From: Streptomyces griseochromogenes
GTDB lineage: Bacteria; Actinomycetota; Actinomycetes; Streptomycetales; Streptomycetaceae
Direction: 5' to 3'
DNA: 64,000 bases
Assembly (NCBI RefSeq): GCF_001542625.1
Contig: NZ_CP016279.1
Span: 4,650,001-4,714,000 of the forward strand
Positions 37,419-46,865 of this stretch are shown piece after piece. The notes under the pieces were generated by a model. It saw only the letters and a program-made list of their open reading frames with translations. It had not been told where the DNA came from and searched no databases. A program made the translations under genes and the position numbers. Within the stretch, counting starts at the first letter, position 1. Each line of letters begins with the position of its first letter.

Positions 37419-37844
37419 GTGCGCGTCTTGTCGCAGCTGCCGCCTGATCTGCCCCGGCTCCGGATGATCCTGGCTCACCTCGACCGGCAGATCGCGGAGA
37501 ACCACACGATCGGCGTCTACCTGCGGCTCCAGCGGGACGCCGTACGGGAAGCCCTCGCCCGCGCGGAACACCGGCCCCCGCGGCGGCCGAGCCGGGCGAA
37601 GGGCGGGGGAGCACTGCCCGGTTTCACGCCCCTGCCCGCGGCGGGAGTGGGCTTCGTGGTGCAGCAGAAGCGGACGCCGACGGGGCCCGAGCCCGCCCTG
37701 ATCCACCTGGTCGACTGCAGCATGATCGAGGGACGGCCGCACCGGATCAGGGCCGACGAGGCACGGGCCGCGCTCACCGACCCGAATGTCGAAGCCTGCC
37801 GGCGATGCCGACCGGACACCGAGCTGGGTATCGACCTGGCGTGA
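37419..37844 (+). CDS. DUF6233-like protein
   Basis: 141 residues. The N-terminal LPPDLPRLRMILAHLDRQIA and C-terminal VHLV-type stretch (LIHLVDCSMI), followed by DEARAALTDPNVEACRRCRP, match the pattern of DUF6233, a small protein family abundant in Streptomyces and of unknown function. The CRRC pair and the central Cys may bind zinc. The GTG at 37419 is preceded by AGGGCGG. The family assignment is by eye. Confidence 0.65.
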   Translation: MRVLSQLPPDLPRLRMILAHLDRQIAENHTIGVYLRLQRDAVREALARAEHRPPRRPSRAKGGGALPGFTPLPAAGVGFVVQQKRTPTGPEPALIHLVDCSMIEGRPHRIRADEARAALTDPNVEACRRCRPDTELGIDLA

Positions 37845-38137
37845 GCGACACGACCGCTCCCGGCGCGTCCGGTAGCGGCGCCGGGCGTACGGGCGGACGG
37901 AGGACCGCGTTGTTGCAGCGGTGCCTGGCCCAAGAGCCTGATCGACCGCCCCGGACGTGGTGCCGCCGACGTGGGTTGCAGCCCCCGCCCCAGGGGCGTT
38001 ACCTGGAAGTACCGGCGGTGAAGCGAGCGCGTGAGGGCCACGGCACAGTCCGAGGGCCCGCCTTCGTGTGTGTGCCCCGCCAGCGGCTTTCTGTCCCTCG
38101 CCGCCGTCGTCCAGCGCTCGACGCGGAGGTGATCCAG

Positions 38138-39289
38138 GTGAAAGCCGTTGTCTACGAGAAGCCCTTCAGCGTGACGGTGAGGGACGTCGATGATCCGCAG
38201 ATCCAGCATCCGAACGATGTTCTGGTACGGGTCACGTCGACCGCCATCTGCGGATCCGACCTGCACATGTATGAGGGCCGCACGGCGGCCGAGGCGGGCA
38301 TAGTCTTCGGACACGAGAACCTCGGGATAGTCGAGGAGGTCGGCACCGGTGTGACCTCCCTGTCCCAGGGGGACCGCGTCGTCATGCCGTTCAACGTCGC
38401 CTGCGGATTCTGCAAGAACTGCCTCGCCGGAAAGACCGGTTTCTGCCTGACGGTCAATCCCGGTTTTGCCGGCGGAGCCTACGGTTACGTGGCGATGGGC
38501 CCCTACAAGGGCGGCCAGGCCGAGCTGCTGCGGGTGCCTTTCGCCGACTTCAACTGTCTGAAGCTGCCGCCGGGCAACGAATTCGAGACCGACTTCGTGC
38601 TGCTCGCCGACATCTTCCCGACCGGATACCACGGATGCGAACTCGCCCAGGTGTCCCCCGGCGAGAGCGTGGCCGTCTACGGCGCGGGACCTGTGGGCCT
38701 GATGGCCGCCTACTCGGCACTGCTGCGCGGCGCGGCGAAGGTGTTCTCCGTGGACCGGGTGCCCGAGCGGCTCGCCAAGGCGGAGGAGATAGGGGCGATC
38801 CCCATCGACTTCACCAAGGGCGACCCGGCCGAGCAGATCAAGGAACAGACGAACGGAGAGGGAACCGACAAGGGCGTGGACGCCGTCGGGTACCAGGCCC
38901 AGGCACACGACGCCAGCCACGAGGAACCCGCCATCGTCCTCAACGAGCTGGTCATGACGGTCCGGCCCACCGGCATGCTCGGCGTCCCGGGCCTGTACGT
39001 GCCGTCCGACCCGGGTGGACCCGACGAGCACGCCAAGCACGGTCAGCTACTGGTCTCCATCGGCAAGATGTTCGAGAAGGGCCAGCAGATGGGCACCGGA
39101 CAGTGCAACGTCAAGCGGTACAACCGCCAGCTGCGGGACATGATCATCGCCGGGCGGGCCAAGCCCAGCTTCGTGGTCTCCCACGAGATGTCGCTGGAGG
39201 AGGCCCCGCTGGCCTACGAGAAGTTCGACAAGCGGATCGAGGGCTACACCAAGGTGGTACTTCACCCAGGACACGTCCTCGCCGCATGA
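38138..39289 (+). CDS. fdhA: zinc-dependent dehydrogenase, glutathione-independent formaldehyde dehydrogenase type
   Basis: A 383-residue medium-chain dehydrogenase. Catalytic zinc ligands C38 (AICGSDLH) and H59-E60 (FGHENLG), structural zinc cysteines C89, C92, C95 and C103 (ACGFCKNC, FC), and a Rossmann motif VYGAGPVGLMAAYSAL near residue 182. Overall sequence (FDKRIEGYTKVVLHPG at the end) fits the family that oxidises formaldehyde with a tightly bound NAD+, or related aldehyde dismutases. GGAGGTGATC, a perfect anti-16S match, precedes the GTG at 38138, so high expression is expected. A perfect hairpin follows the gene. Confidence 0.9.
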   Translation: MKAVVYEKPFSVTVRDVDDPQIQHPNDVLVRVTSTAICGSDLHMYEGRTAAEAGIVFGHENLGIVEEVGTGVTSLSQGDRVVMPFNVACGFCKNCLAGKTGFCLTVNPGFAGGAYGYVAMGPYKGGQAELLRVPFADFNCLKLPPGNEFETDFVLLADIFPTGYHGCELAQVSPGESVAVYGAGPVGLMAAYSALLRGAAKVFSVDRVPERLAKAEEIGAIPIDFTKGDPAEQIKEQTNGEGTDKGVDAVGYQAQAHDASHEEPAIVLNELVMTVRPTGMLGVPGLYVPSDPGGPDEHAKHGQLLVSIGKMFEKGQQMGTGQCNVKRYNRQLRDMIIAGRAKPSFVVSHEMSLEEAPLAYEKFDKRIEGYTKVVLHPGHVLAA

Positions 39290-39294
39290 GGCAC

Positions 39295-39327
39295 GGGTCC
39301 GGGCTGCCCACGGGGGCGCCCGGACCC
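39295..39327 (+). terminator. terminator of the formaldehyde-dehydrogenase-like gene
   Basis: Perfect 10-base inverted repeat GGGTCCGGGC (39295-39304) and GCCCGGACCC (39318-39327), five bases after the stop codon. Confidence 0.75.
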
Positions 39328-39666
39328 CTGGGCCGGGGCAGGCCCTGTCTCGGTGCCGCGTCCCGGATCAGACCCCGTGATCCGCAAAGCCGTTGAGAGA
39401 ACCGATCGCTCCACAACCAGGGCCGCCACGATCCCCTGCCGGGGCCGGTGGCGAGAACGGTGACGAGCGGAACGGCGCCGCTCCCCGCCGCCGCCCCATG
39501 GTCGCTCACGGCAAACGGAACACCGTGCGCATCCGGACGTCACCATGCGTGACTCACCCTGCGTGAGGGCCGCGATGCCGCCACCGGTACGCCGTAGTCC
39601 GGTACGTCGTCGCGCCTTTGGTGTGAGAGCCTGGTGGCGGGGTCCGCCTGTAGAGGGGACCGGATC
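39328..39666. other. gene-less stretch
   Basis: About 340 bases that should contain the promoter of the sensor phosphatase. Direct repeats of GTACG/GTCACG and CTCACCCTGCGTG occur near 39540-39600, but I cannot assign -35/-10 elements. No gene seen. Confidence 0.4.
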
Positions 39667-42138
39667 ATGGGCGTGTGGGGCCTGCCATACGGCGACGGCG
39701 TGGCCGACGGCGTGGTCGATCCGTTCGACTTCGCTACCGCCGCGCTGGTGATGGTGGACGCGGCCGGGCTGATCGAATGCTGGAGCGCGGAAGCCGAGAA
39801 GCTGCTCGGCTACAGCTCGGCGGACGTACTCGGCCACCCGGCCTCGGCCGTGCTGGACAGCCAGGACGGACTCGCGGCCCTGGTCGAAGGACGGCTGGTG
39901 GCCGACAGCTGGGAGGGCCGGATCTCGGTCCGCCACCACGGCGGTCACAGCGTGGAACTCGGACTGCGGGTACGAGCCCTGCGGGTGCCCTGCGGGCGCG
40001 GCGGCTGGATCGCCGCCCTGTGCAGCGCCGCCGCGCTGCAGCGATGGGAACTGGGCCAGGCGACGATGCAGGGCCTGCTGACCCAGTCACCGATCGGCAT
40101 CGCCGTGCTCGACACCCAGCTGCGGTGCGAGTGGTGCAACGAGGCGCTGGCCACCATGGAGGGCCTGCCGGCCGAGGAGAGCGCTGCCGTGCCGGAGCGG
40201 CACCGCGGAGGGCTTCCGGCCATCGAGCGACAGGCCGGACGGGCGCTGGCGACCGGGGAGGTCCTGTCGGCCGTCGAACACGAGGCACCCCAGCCCGGAG
40301 TGACCGGCCAGGTGAACGCGGAGCACCTCAGGCTGCGCACGTCCTTCCCGCTGCGGGCCCGGACGGGGGCCACCCTGGGCGTGTGCCAGACCGCCATGGA
40401 CTTCATCGACCGCGAGCGCGACAAGGGCCGCAGGCGGCTGGTGCTGGTGAACGAGGCCGGCGAACGCATCGGTACGACGCTGGAGCTCGGGCGTACCGTC
40501 GAGGAGCTCGCCGAGGTTCTGGTGCCCCAGTTCGCCGACTTCGTGGCGGTGGACCTGGTCGACGGCGTACGGCCTCCGGAAGATCTGGCCACACGTCCGC
40601 GCAAGGGCCAAGGCGGTCTCTACCGCGCCGCTCACCTGTCGATCCGCTCCGACGACCCCGAGGCGGTCGTCGCGATCGGCGCGCCGACCCACTATCCGGC
40701 ACAGTCCCCGCAGAGCCGCTGCCTGGCAACAGGCCTGTCCGTGCGGGACGCGGACGTCTCGGCGTCGACCGCCTGGCTCGACGGGGATCCGCTTCGCCTG
40801 GACGCGTTCCGCCGCATCGGCGTCCATTCGCACATGGTCGTGCCGCTGCGCGCGCGGGGTGTGACCGCGGGCGTGGTCACGATGCTCCGCTGGGAGAACC
40901 CGGACGCCTTCGACGAGGACGATCAGCTCCTCGTCGAGGAACTGTCCGGCAGGGCGGCGGTCTGTGTCGACAACGCCAGGCGCTTCGCCCGTGAGCACAG
41001 CGCGGCGCTCGCGCTACAGACCAGTCTGCTGCCCCCTGCGCTGCCGGACCTCAGCGCCGTCGAGGTCGCCTATCGGTATCTGCCGGCGGATGCCGAGGCC
41101 GGGGTGGGCGGGGACTGGTTCGATGTCATCCCTCTTTCCGGTGCGCGCGTCGCGCTGGTGGTGGGGGACGTCGTCGGGCACGGCATCCACGCGGCGGCGA
41201 GCATGGGCCGGCTGCGCGCGGCCGTGCAGACGCTCGCCGACATGGACCTGCCGCCCGAAGAACTGCTGACCCACGTGGACGACCTGGTCCTGCGGCTGTC
41301 GGAGGAGGCCGAGGCGGCCTCGGACGGTGTGGTCATCGGCGCGACCTGCGTCTACGCCGTGTACGACCCCATCGGGCGCAAGCTGTCCGTCGCCCGGGCC
41401 GGACATCCCAGCCCGGGACTCGCGCACCAGAGCGAGCCCGTCGAAATCCTCGATGTCCCGGCCGGTCCTCCCCTCGGACTCGGTGGTTTCCCCTTCGAGT
41501 CGGTCGAGTTCGACGTGGAGGAGGGAAGCGTCATGGCCTTGTTCACCGACGGGCTGATCGAGGCGTCCGACCACGACGTCGATGCCGGCCTGGAGCGCCT
41601 GTGCTTCGCGCTGGCCCACCCCGACCGGCCGCTCGAGGAGATCTGCGACACGATGGTCCGTACGCTCCTTCCCGACCGTCCGCGCGACGACGTGGCGTGC
41701 CTCGTGGTGCGCACCCGCGGCCTGGACTGCGACCGAGTGGCCACCTGGGACATCCCCTCGACTCCCTCCTCGGTCGCCGAAGCCCGCAGCGAGGTGGTGG
41801 CACAACTCGCCCGGTGGAACCTGGACGACATCGCCTTCACCACGGAGCTGATCGTCAGCGAACTGGTCACCAACGCGATGAAACACGCTCACGGCCCCAT
41901 CGGCCTCCGGCTGATTCACGATCGGACCCTCATCTGCGAGGTGTCCGATGCGAGCAACACCTCCCCGCGGCTGAGGCGCGCCCGGTCCTCCGACGAAGGC
42001 GGCCGCGGGCTGTTCCTGGTTGCACAGCTCGCACAGCGCTGGGGCACGCGCTACACGACACCCGGGAAAACGATCTGGACGGAACAGCCGCTGCCCGCCC
42101 GCGCTCACGACGTCACACGGGCCGCGACCGCTGAGTAG
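39667..42138 (+). CDS. PAS/GAF/SpoIIE phosphatase/HATPase multidomain regulator
   Basis: An 823-residue soluble signalling protein. Residues ~15-120 and ~125-250 look like PAS domains (MVDAAGLIECWSAEAEKLLG; GIAVLDTQLRCEWCNEAL). Residues ~260-440 are a GAF domain. Residues ~460-680 are a PP2C_SpoIIE phosphatase (AGVGGDWFDVIPL, GDVVGHGIHAA, LFTDGLIEASD). Residues ~690-810 are an RsbW-type HATPase (ELIVSELVTNAMKHA, GRGLFLVAQLA). Such proteins both phosphorylate and dephosphorylate anti-sigma antagonists in partner-switching stress pathways. The ATG at 39667 follows AGGGGACC. No sigma or anti-sigma gene is adjacent. Confidence 0.93.
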   Translation: MGVWGLPYGDGVADGVVDPFDFATAALVMVDAAGLIECWSAEAEKLLGYSSADVLGHPASAVLDSQDGLAALVEGRLVADSWEGRISVRHHGGHSVELGLRVRALRVPCGRGGWIAALCSAAALQRWELGQATMQGLLTQSPIGIAVLDTQLRCEWCNEALATMEGLPAEESAAVPERHRGGLPAIERQAGRALATGEVLSAVEHEAPQPGVTGQVNAEHLRLRTSFPLRARTGATLGVCQTAMDFIDRERDKGRRRLVLVNEAGERIGTTLELGRTVEELAEVLVPQFADFVAVDLVDGVRPPEDLATRPRKGQGGLYRAAHLSIRSDDPEAVVAIGAPTHYPAQSPQSRCLATGLSVRDADVSASTAWLDGDPLRLDAFRRIGVHSHMVVPLRARGVTAGVVTMLRWENPDAFDEDDQLLVEELSGRAAVCVDNARRFAREHSAALALQTSLLPPALPDLSAVEVAYRYLPADAEAGVGGDWFDVIPLSGARVALVVGDVVGHGIHAAASMGRLRAAVQTLADMDLPPEELLTHVDDLVLRLSEEAEAASDGVVIGATCVYAVYDPIGRKLSVARAGHPSPGLAHQSEPVEILDVPAGPPLGLGGFPFESVEFDVEEGSVMALFTDGLIEASDHDVDAGLERLCFALAHPDRPLEEICDTMVRTLLPDRPRDDVACLVVRTRGLDCDRVATWDIPSTPSSVAEARSEVVAQLARWNLDDIAFTTELIVSELVTNAMKHAHGPIGLRLIHDRTLICEVSDASNTSPRLRRARSSDEGGRGLFLVAQLAQRWGTRYTTPGKTIWTEQPLPARAHDVTRAATAE

Positions 42139-42145
42139 CGCACGC

Positions 42146-42184
42146 CCGCTGCCCGCCGGTTCGGCGCCGGGGGAGCGGCAGCGG
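42146..42184 (+). terminator. probable terminator after the sensor phosphatase
   Basis: CCGCTGCC (42146-42153) and GGCAGCGG (42177-42184) form an 8-base stem, with further GCC/GGC pairing inside, just after the stop. Confidence 0.45.
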
Positions 42185-42466
42185 CGGTGACGTCTGCGGC
42201 CCACGCGCCCGACGAGGTGCCGTCCTCACGCCTGCTCCGCGTGCGCCCGCGAGTCCCTCGGTCTGCGTGACCGACGGAGCGTGCGCCATGGCGGGAAGCC
42301 GCGCCTTGTCTCAACTGTCCGCAGCCGTCGCGGTGATGAGTGGGTGGTCTTCCCGTGCGCACGGGAGCGGAACAGCCGGTGTATTGACGTGTGCACGACC
42401 GATGGATACGTTGCCCCAGTGCTCCGAGTCGGACCGTCGTCCGGCGGAGACGTCCGTTCACTGTGA

Positions 42467-42478
42467 GACAACGTTGTC
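42467..42478. promoter_or_regulatory. LacI-type operator, distal copy
   Basis: The perfect 12-base palindrome GACAACGTTGTC, with the central CG typical of LacI-family operators. A second exact copy lies at 42670-42681, 203 bases away. Both lie in the long non-coding region before the GH92 gene. Confidence 0.7.
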
Positions 42479-42669
42479 AAGGCGGTGATCTCGAGTTGAG
42501 TCATTGCGTGGTCGGCGATCTCGCGCACACGGCCTCGCCGTCGCGGTCCGCGGTCGAACCGGCATCGGGGCGCGGCCGCGCCCCGAGCCCGCCCCAACTC
42601 ATCGCGCCCTGGCTCCCATTGGCATCGCACTCGCAGTGAAGCCGTCCCTCCGGGTCCCGCGACTCCGGG

Positions 42670-42681
42670 GACAACGTTGTC
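42670..42681. promoter_or_regulatory. LacI-type operator, proximal copy
   Basis: Second exact GACAACGTTGTC, 171 bases before the GH92 start. The rest of the 713-base interval (42139-42851) shows no supportable gene. Two distant identical operators would allow looping by a tetrameric repressor. No LacI gene is in the window. Confidence 0.7.
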
Positions 42682-42851
42682 GCCCGCATGCACCGCTGAC
42701 CCGCACCGCATGCCGGACCTGTGGCACCTCCGGCCCCCGGCCGGACCACAACTCCGTGACCTGACGGGCCCCGTCATCCCCGCGCACCGGGTCGCGCTGC
42801 CTCGTCCGGCTCGCCGTGCTCCCGAAACGCGTACCCCCAGGAGGTAGTCCG

Positions 42852-45671
42852 ATGTCTCTGATTCCGGCCGGCGGCCGCCGTCGCGGCCCACACGGACGAA
42901 CGGTCCGCGGCCGCCCGATCCGGCTCGCTCTGGGCGTCGGCGCCGGCGCCGTTCTGCTGGGCGCGTACGGGTTACCCGCGCCCGTCGCCTGGGCCGCGCA
43001 CCCGGTGCCGGCGAGAGCGGCGAAACTCGTGTCCTCGCCGGCTGATCTGGTCGACCCCTTCATCGGCACCACGAACGACGCGAACGACTTCCCGGGCGCG
43101 GACGTCCCGTTCGGCATGGTGCAGTGGAGCCCGGACACTTCATCGCGTCCGCCCGGTGGCGGGTACGAGTACAAGGACTCGTCGATCACCGGATTCAGCC
43201 TCACCCACATCGCGGGACCGGGCTGCGGGGCCGCCGGTGACGTGCCGGTACTGCCCACGGTGGGTGCCGTCGACAACACGGCGACGGCCTCCTTCTCGCA
43301 CGCAGGCGAATCCGCGCAGGCGGGTTCCTACAAGGTCGCGCTCGACAACAAGGTGACCACCGAGCTCACCACCACCACGCGCAGCGGCATGGCACGCTTC
43401 ACCTTCCCCCCGACCTCTCAGGCCAACTTGGTCTTCAAGCTGACCAGCAGTCAGAACAGTGGCACTTCCACCCAGTTCGACGTCGTCTCCGGCACCGAGG
43501 TCAGCGGTCAGGTCACCAGCGGAAGATTCTGCGGCGCCCGGAACACCTACACCGTCTACTTCGACATGGTCTTCGACCGGCCCATCGCCTCCAGCGGCAG
43601 TACGCTCGCCCACGCGACGAAGCCCGAACCGTCACCCGAACGCGCCGGCCAGAACGCTCCGGAGGAGCCGAACAGACCGCGGCTTCACGGTGTGATGCCG
43701 AAGGCGCCCGCAGGCAGGGCGGCGCCGGACGCCGCCGCGAACGCGCATGTCACCTTCGACACCACCACGCACCCGGTCGTCCAGGCCAAGGTCGGCATCT
43801 CCTACGTCTCCGTGGCGAACGCGGTCGCCAACCGGAGCGCCGAGAACGCCGGGTGGGACTTCGACGGCGTCCGCGCCAAGGCCCACCAGGCATGGGACAC
43901 GGCACTCGGCAAGGTACGGATCGCCGGCGGCGCGGCGGACCAGCAGCGGATCTTCTACACGGCGCTCTACCACTCGCTGCTGCACCCGAACGTCATCAGC
44001 GACACCAACGGCCAGTACTACGGATTCGACGGCACGACGCACCAGGTCGACACAGGACACCATGCCGCCTACGCCAACTACTCCGGCTGGGACATCTACC
44101 GCTCCCAGGCCCAGCTCGAAGCGCTGGTGAGCCCCGAGGCCGCGTCCGACACCGCGCAGTCGATGACCGACGACTACGCCCAGACCGGCATCTTCCCCAA
44201 GTGGTCGGAGAACAACGGCGAATCGTACGTCATGGTCGGCGACCCGGCTGCGGCGATCATCGCCGACTACCACGCTTTCGGCGCCCGGGACTTCGACACC
44301 TCCAAGGCGCTGTCCGGCCTGCTGAAACAGGCGAGCACCACGAACAACGACCGGCCGGGCCTGAACTACCTGGACACCCCGGGCTACGAACCCCACGACG
44401 GCAGCTACGGCTGCTGCAACTTCTACGGCCCGGTCGCCACGACCCTGGAATACGACACCGCCGACTTCGCCCTCTCCGCCTTCGCCGGCGCCCTCGGCGA
44501 CACCCGCAGTCGGCAGACGTACGCCCATCGTGCCCAGGACTGGCGCAATGTGCTGAACCCGGACTCCGGCTTCGTCCAGCCCCGCAACGCCAACGGCTCC
44601 TGGACCAGTGGATTCTCCCCCACCAGCGGCACCGACATGGTGGAGGCCGACTCATGGATCTACTCGGGCATGGTGCCCTTCAACGTGGCCGGACTGGCCA
44701 CCGCAAAGGGCGGCGACAAGGCGATGAACGACTACCTCGACACCGTGCTGCGCAGCTACACCGGCGCCAACGGCTACGCCTGGGTCGGCAACGAGCCGAG
44801 CGTCGAACTGCCCTGGGAGTACGACTACATCGGCGAGCCCTACAAGACGCAGGCCACCGTACGCTCGATCCAGGACGAGATCTGGTCCGACACCCCCGAG
44901 GGCCTCGCCGACGGCAACGACGATCTCGGTGAGATGAGCGCGTGGTACGTGTGGTCCGCGCTGGGCATGTATCCGATGACCCCCGGCACCTCCGATCTCG
45001 CCCTCGGCTCGCCCCTGTTCTCCCAGGCGGTGATCACCCTGCCGTCCGGGAAGACCCTGACGATCAACGGCGACGGCGCCGCGGACGACGCACCCTATGT
45101 CCAGTCCGCTACGTTCAACGGGTCCGCGTGGAACAACGCCTACGCGCCCACGACCGCGATCACCTCCGGAGGCACGCTGTCCTACACGCTCGGCACCAGC
45201 CCCAACACCGGCTGGGCGACCCAGGCTTCGGCCGCCCCGCCCTCCTACCCCGGTGACACGGCCGCCCCGCCCAAACCGCGCGTGGGTCCCGTCAAGGCGG
45301 GCGTGGACTCGGCGCAGTGCGTCGACGACGCGGGCTCCGGCACCGCCGATCACACCGCCGTCCGTCTGTGGGCCTGCAACGGCACCTACGCCCAGGACTG
45401 GACGGTCGCGACCGACGGCACCCTGCGCACCCTCGGCAAGTGCCTCGACGTGACGAACAGCGGCACGACCGACGGAACGCTCGTCCAGCTCTACACCTGC
45501 AACGGCACCGGCGCCCAGCAATGGACGGCGGGCGCCGACGGCTCACTGACGAACCCGCACTCCGGGCTCTGCCTGGACGATCCCAACTCCTCCACGACGC
45601 AGGGCACACGGCTTCAGATCTACACCTGCAACGGGACCGCGGCGCAGAAGTGGACGCTGCCACCGGCCTGA
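42852..45671 (+). CDS. secreted GH92 alpha-mannosidase with ricin-type lectin domain
   Basis: A 939-residue secreted enzyme. Signal peptide with an Arg-rich start, cleavage expected after AWA near residue 48. The GH92 N-domain starts at DLVDPFIGTTNDANDFPGA. The catalytic barrel has SGWDIYRSQAQLE, WSENNGESYVMVGDP, NDDLGEMSAWYVWSALGMYP and GSPLFSQAVITLP, all typical. Between residues ~258 and ~300 there is a proline- and charge-rich insertion (HATKPEPSPERAGQNAPEEP) inside the N-domain that I do not expect in the family. Residues ~810-939 are a ricin B/CBM13 beta-trefoil with three CNGT.AQ.W units. Calcium-dependent removal of alpha-mannose from glycans is the family role. AGGAGG precedes the ATG. 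Two LacI-like operators lie upstream. Confidence 0.92.
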   Translation: MSLIPAGGRRRGPHGRTVRGRPIRLALGVGAGAVLLGAYGLPAPVAWAAHPVPARAAKLVSSPADLVDPFIGTTNDANDFPGADVPFGMVQWSPDTSSRPPGGGYEYKDSSITGFSLTHIAGPGCGAAGDVPVLPTVGAVDNTATASFSHAGESAQAGSYKVALDNKVTTELTTTTRSGMARFTFPPTSQANLVFKLTSSQNSGTSTQFDVVSGTEVSGQVTSGRFCGARNTYTVYFDMVFDRPIASSGSTLAHATKPEPSPERAGQNAPEEPNRPRLHGVMPKAPAGRAAPDAAANAHVTFDTTTHPVVQAKVGISYVSVANAVANRSAENAGWDFDGVRAKAHQAWDTALGKVRIAGGAADQQRIFYTALYHSLLHPNVISDTNGQYYGFDGTTHQVDTGHHAAYANYSGWDIYRSQAQLEALVSPEAASDTAQSMTDDYAQTGIFPKWSENNGESYVMVGDPAAAIIADYHAFGARDFDTSKALSGLLKQASTTNNDRPGLNYLDTPGYEPHDGSYGCCNFYGPVATTLEYDTADFALSAFAGALGDTRSRQTYAHRAQDWRNVLNPDSGFVQPRNANGSWTSGFSPTSGTDMVEADSWIYSGMVPFNVAGLATAKGGDKAMNDYLDTVLRSYTGANGYAWVGNEPSVELPWEYDYIGEPYKTQATVRSIQDEIWSDTPEGLADGNDDLGEMSAWYVWSALGMYPMTPGTSDLALGSPLFSQAVITLPSGKTLTINGDGAADDAPYVQSATFNGSAWNNAYAPTTAITSGGTLSYTLGTSPNTGWATQASAAPPSYPGDTAAPPKPRVGPVKAGVDSAQCVDDAGSGTADHTAVRLWACNGTYAQDWTVATDGTLRTLGKCLDVTNSGTTDGTLVQLYTCNGTGAQQWTAGADGSLTNPHSGLCLDDPNSSTTQGTRLQIYTCNGTAAQKWTLPPA

Positions 45672-45714
45672 TGCCCCGCCCGAAGCGACCCCGTCGCCCG
45701 CACCCAGCGCAGGG

Positions 45715-45746
45715 CTCGCGGTTCCGCTCGCCGGCGGAACCGCGAG
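45715..45746 (+). terminator. GH92 terminator
   Basis: Perfect 12-base inverted repeat CTCGCGGTTCCG/CGGAACCGCGAG with an 8-base loop, 43 bases after the GH92 stop. Confidence 0.85.
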
Positions 45747-45862
45747 GTCCTTCACTGGTACACGCGGGCGAGGGTGTCACCGGGATTTGTGTTCGAGTGC
45801 ACTCCAACATCCACACTGATCGTGAAGGGGCGTCCGCCCCTGGCACAGATTGGTGGGAGCAC

Positions 45863-46678
45863 ATGGGCAAGACGAGCAGGGCGGGGCATCCTCTGCCTTA
45901 CGACACGTACCGGCAGGCGATCGAACGCGAGACGCTGCGCTTCGCCGAAGCGGTGTCGGGAGCCGACCCGGCGGCTGCGGTGCCCTGCTGCCCGGATTGG
46001 ACCCTGGCCGATCTCACCCGCCATGTGGGAGCGCTGCAGCGCTGGTTCTCGGTGCTGCTGACCCAGCTGGTGCAGGAGCCCCCGCGCAGCCGGGACGTGG
46101 AGCTGGGGCTGCCGGAGACGGCGCGGGAGTATGCCGACTGGGTGGCAGCGGGCGTACCCCAGGTGGCGGCCGTGCTGCGGGCCACGGACCCTCAGGCCGC
46201 GATGTGGGCCTGGGGTGAGGACCAGCACGCGCGCTTCTGGGCCCGCCGGATGCTGTTCGAGACGCTGGTGCACCGGGTGGACGCGGAGCGCGCCGTCGGC
46301 AGGGAGCCGGACATCGACGCCGAGCTGGCGGCGGACGGGGTGGACGAATTCCTCGTCAACCTGCGCCATGCGGGGCTCTTCGCCCCGGCCGTCACGAAGC
46401 TGAACGGGGCCGGCGAGACCATCGCGTTCCGGTGCGCGGCCTCCGACGGCGCGAGCGGCGAGGAGTGGCGGGTCCGGCTGGACGCGGACGGCTTCCGTCT
46501 CCTTCCGCCCGCCGGGGGCGATGACGTCGAGTCCGAACGGCCCACGACGGCGGTTCGCGGACAGGCGGCGGATCTCCTGCTGCTTCTCTACGGGCGGCGG
46601 ACGTACCAGGATCCGGCCTTCGAAGTCTCCGGAGAGGCCACGGTCCTCGATCGCTGGTTCACCCACACGGCCTTCTGA
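45863..46678 (+). CDS. MDMPI-type (maleylpyruvate isomerase family) mycothiol-dependent protein
   Basis: A 271-residue protein of the TIGR03083/DinB-like four-helix group. The N-terminal domain shows CCPDWTLADLTRHVGALQRW, with the conserved W-(T/S)-x-x-(D/E)-L-x-x-H metal motif, then WARRMLFETLVHRVDAERA, giving the other metal-binding H. The C-terminal ~100 residues (FRCAASDGASGEEWRV, GQAADLLLLLYGR) are the usual MDMPI_C-like domain. Family members use mycothiol in isomerisation or conjugation; most are uncharacterised. The ATG at 45863 follows GGGAGCAC. It stands alone behind the GH92 terminator. Confidence 0.85.
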   Translation: MGKTSRAGHPLPYDTYRQAIERETLRFAEAVSGADPAAAVPCCPDWTLADLTRHVGALQRWFSVLLTQLVQEPPRSRDVELGLPETAREYADWVAAGVPQVAAVLRATDPQAAMWAWGEDQHARFWARRMLFETLVHRVDAERAVGREPDIDAELAADGVDEFLVNLRHAGLFAPAVTKLNGAGETIAFRCAASDGASGEEWRVRLDADGFRLLPPAGGDDVESERPTTAVRGQAADLLLLLYGRRTYQDPAFEVSGEATVLDRWFTHTAF

Positions 46679-46865
46679 CCCGGTCCGGCCCACACCCCGG
46701 ACACTCCGGTCTCCACGGACCGGAGCTCTCCGGTCGGCGCTGTGAAGCGGATCACAGCGGCGGACTGTCACACATTCCCCGCGCGGCGTGTCCCCATGGG
46801 CAGCCGATGAAAGGAGCCGGGTGTGAGGCCGGGGTCACCGAGCGCGCTCACGGGGGAGACGGGCC

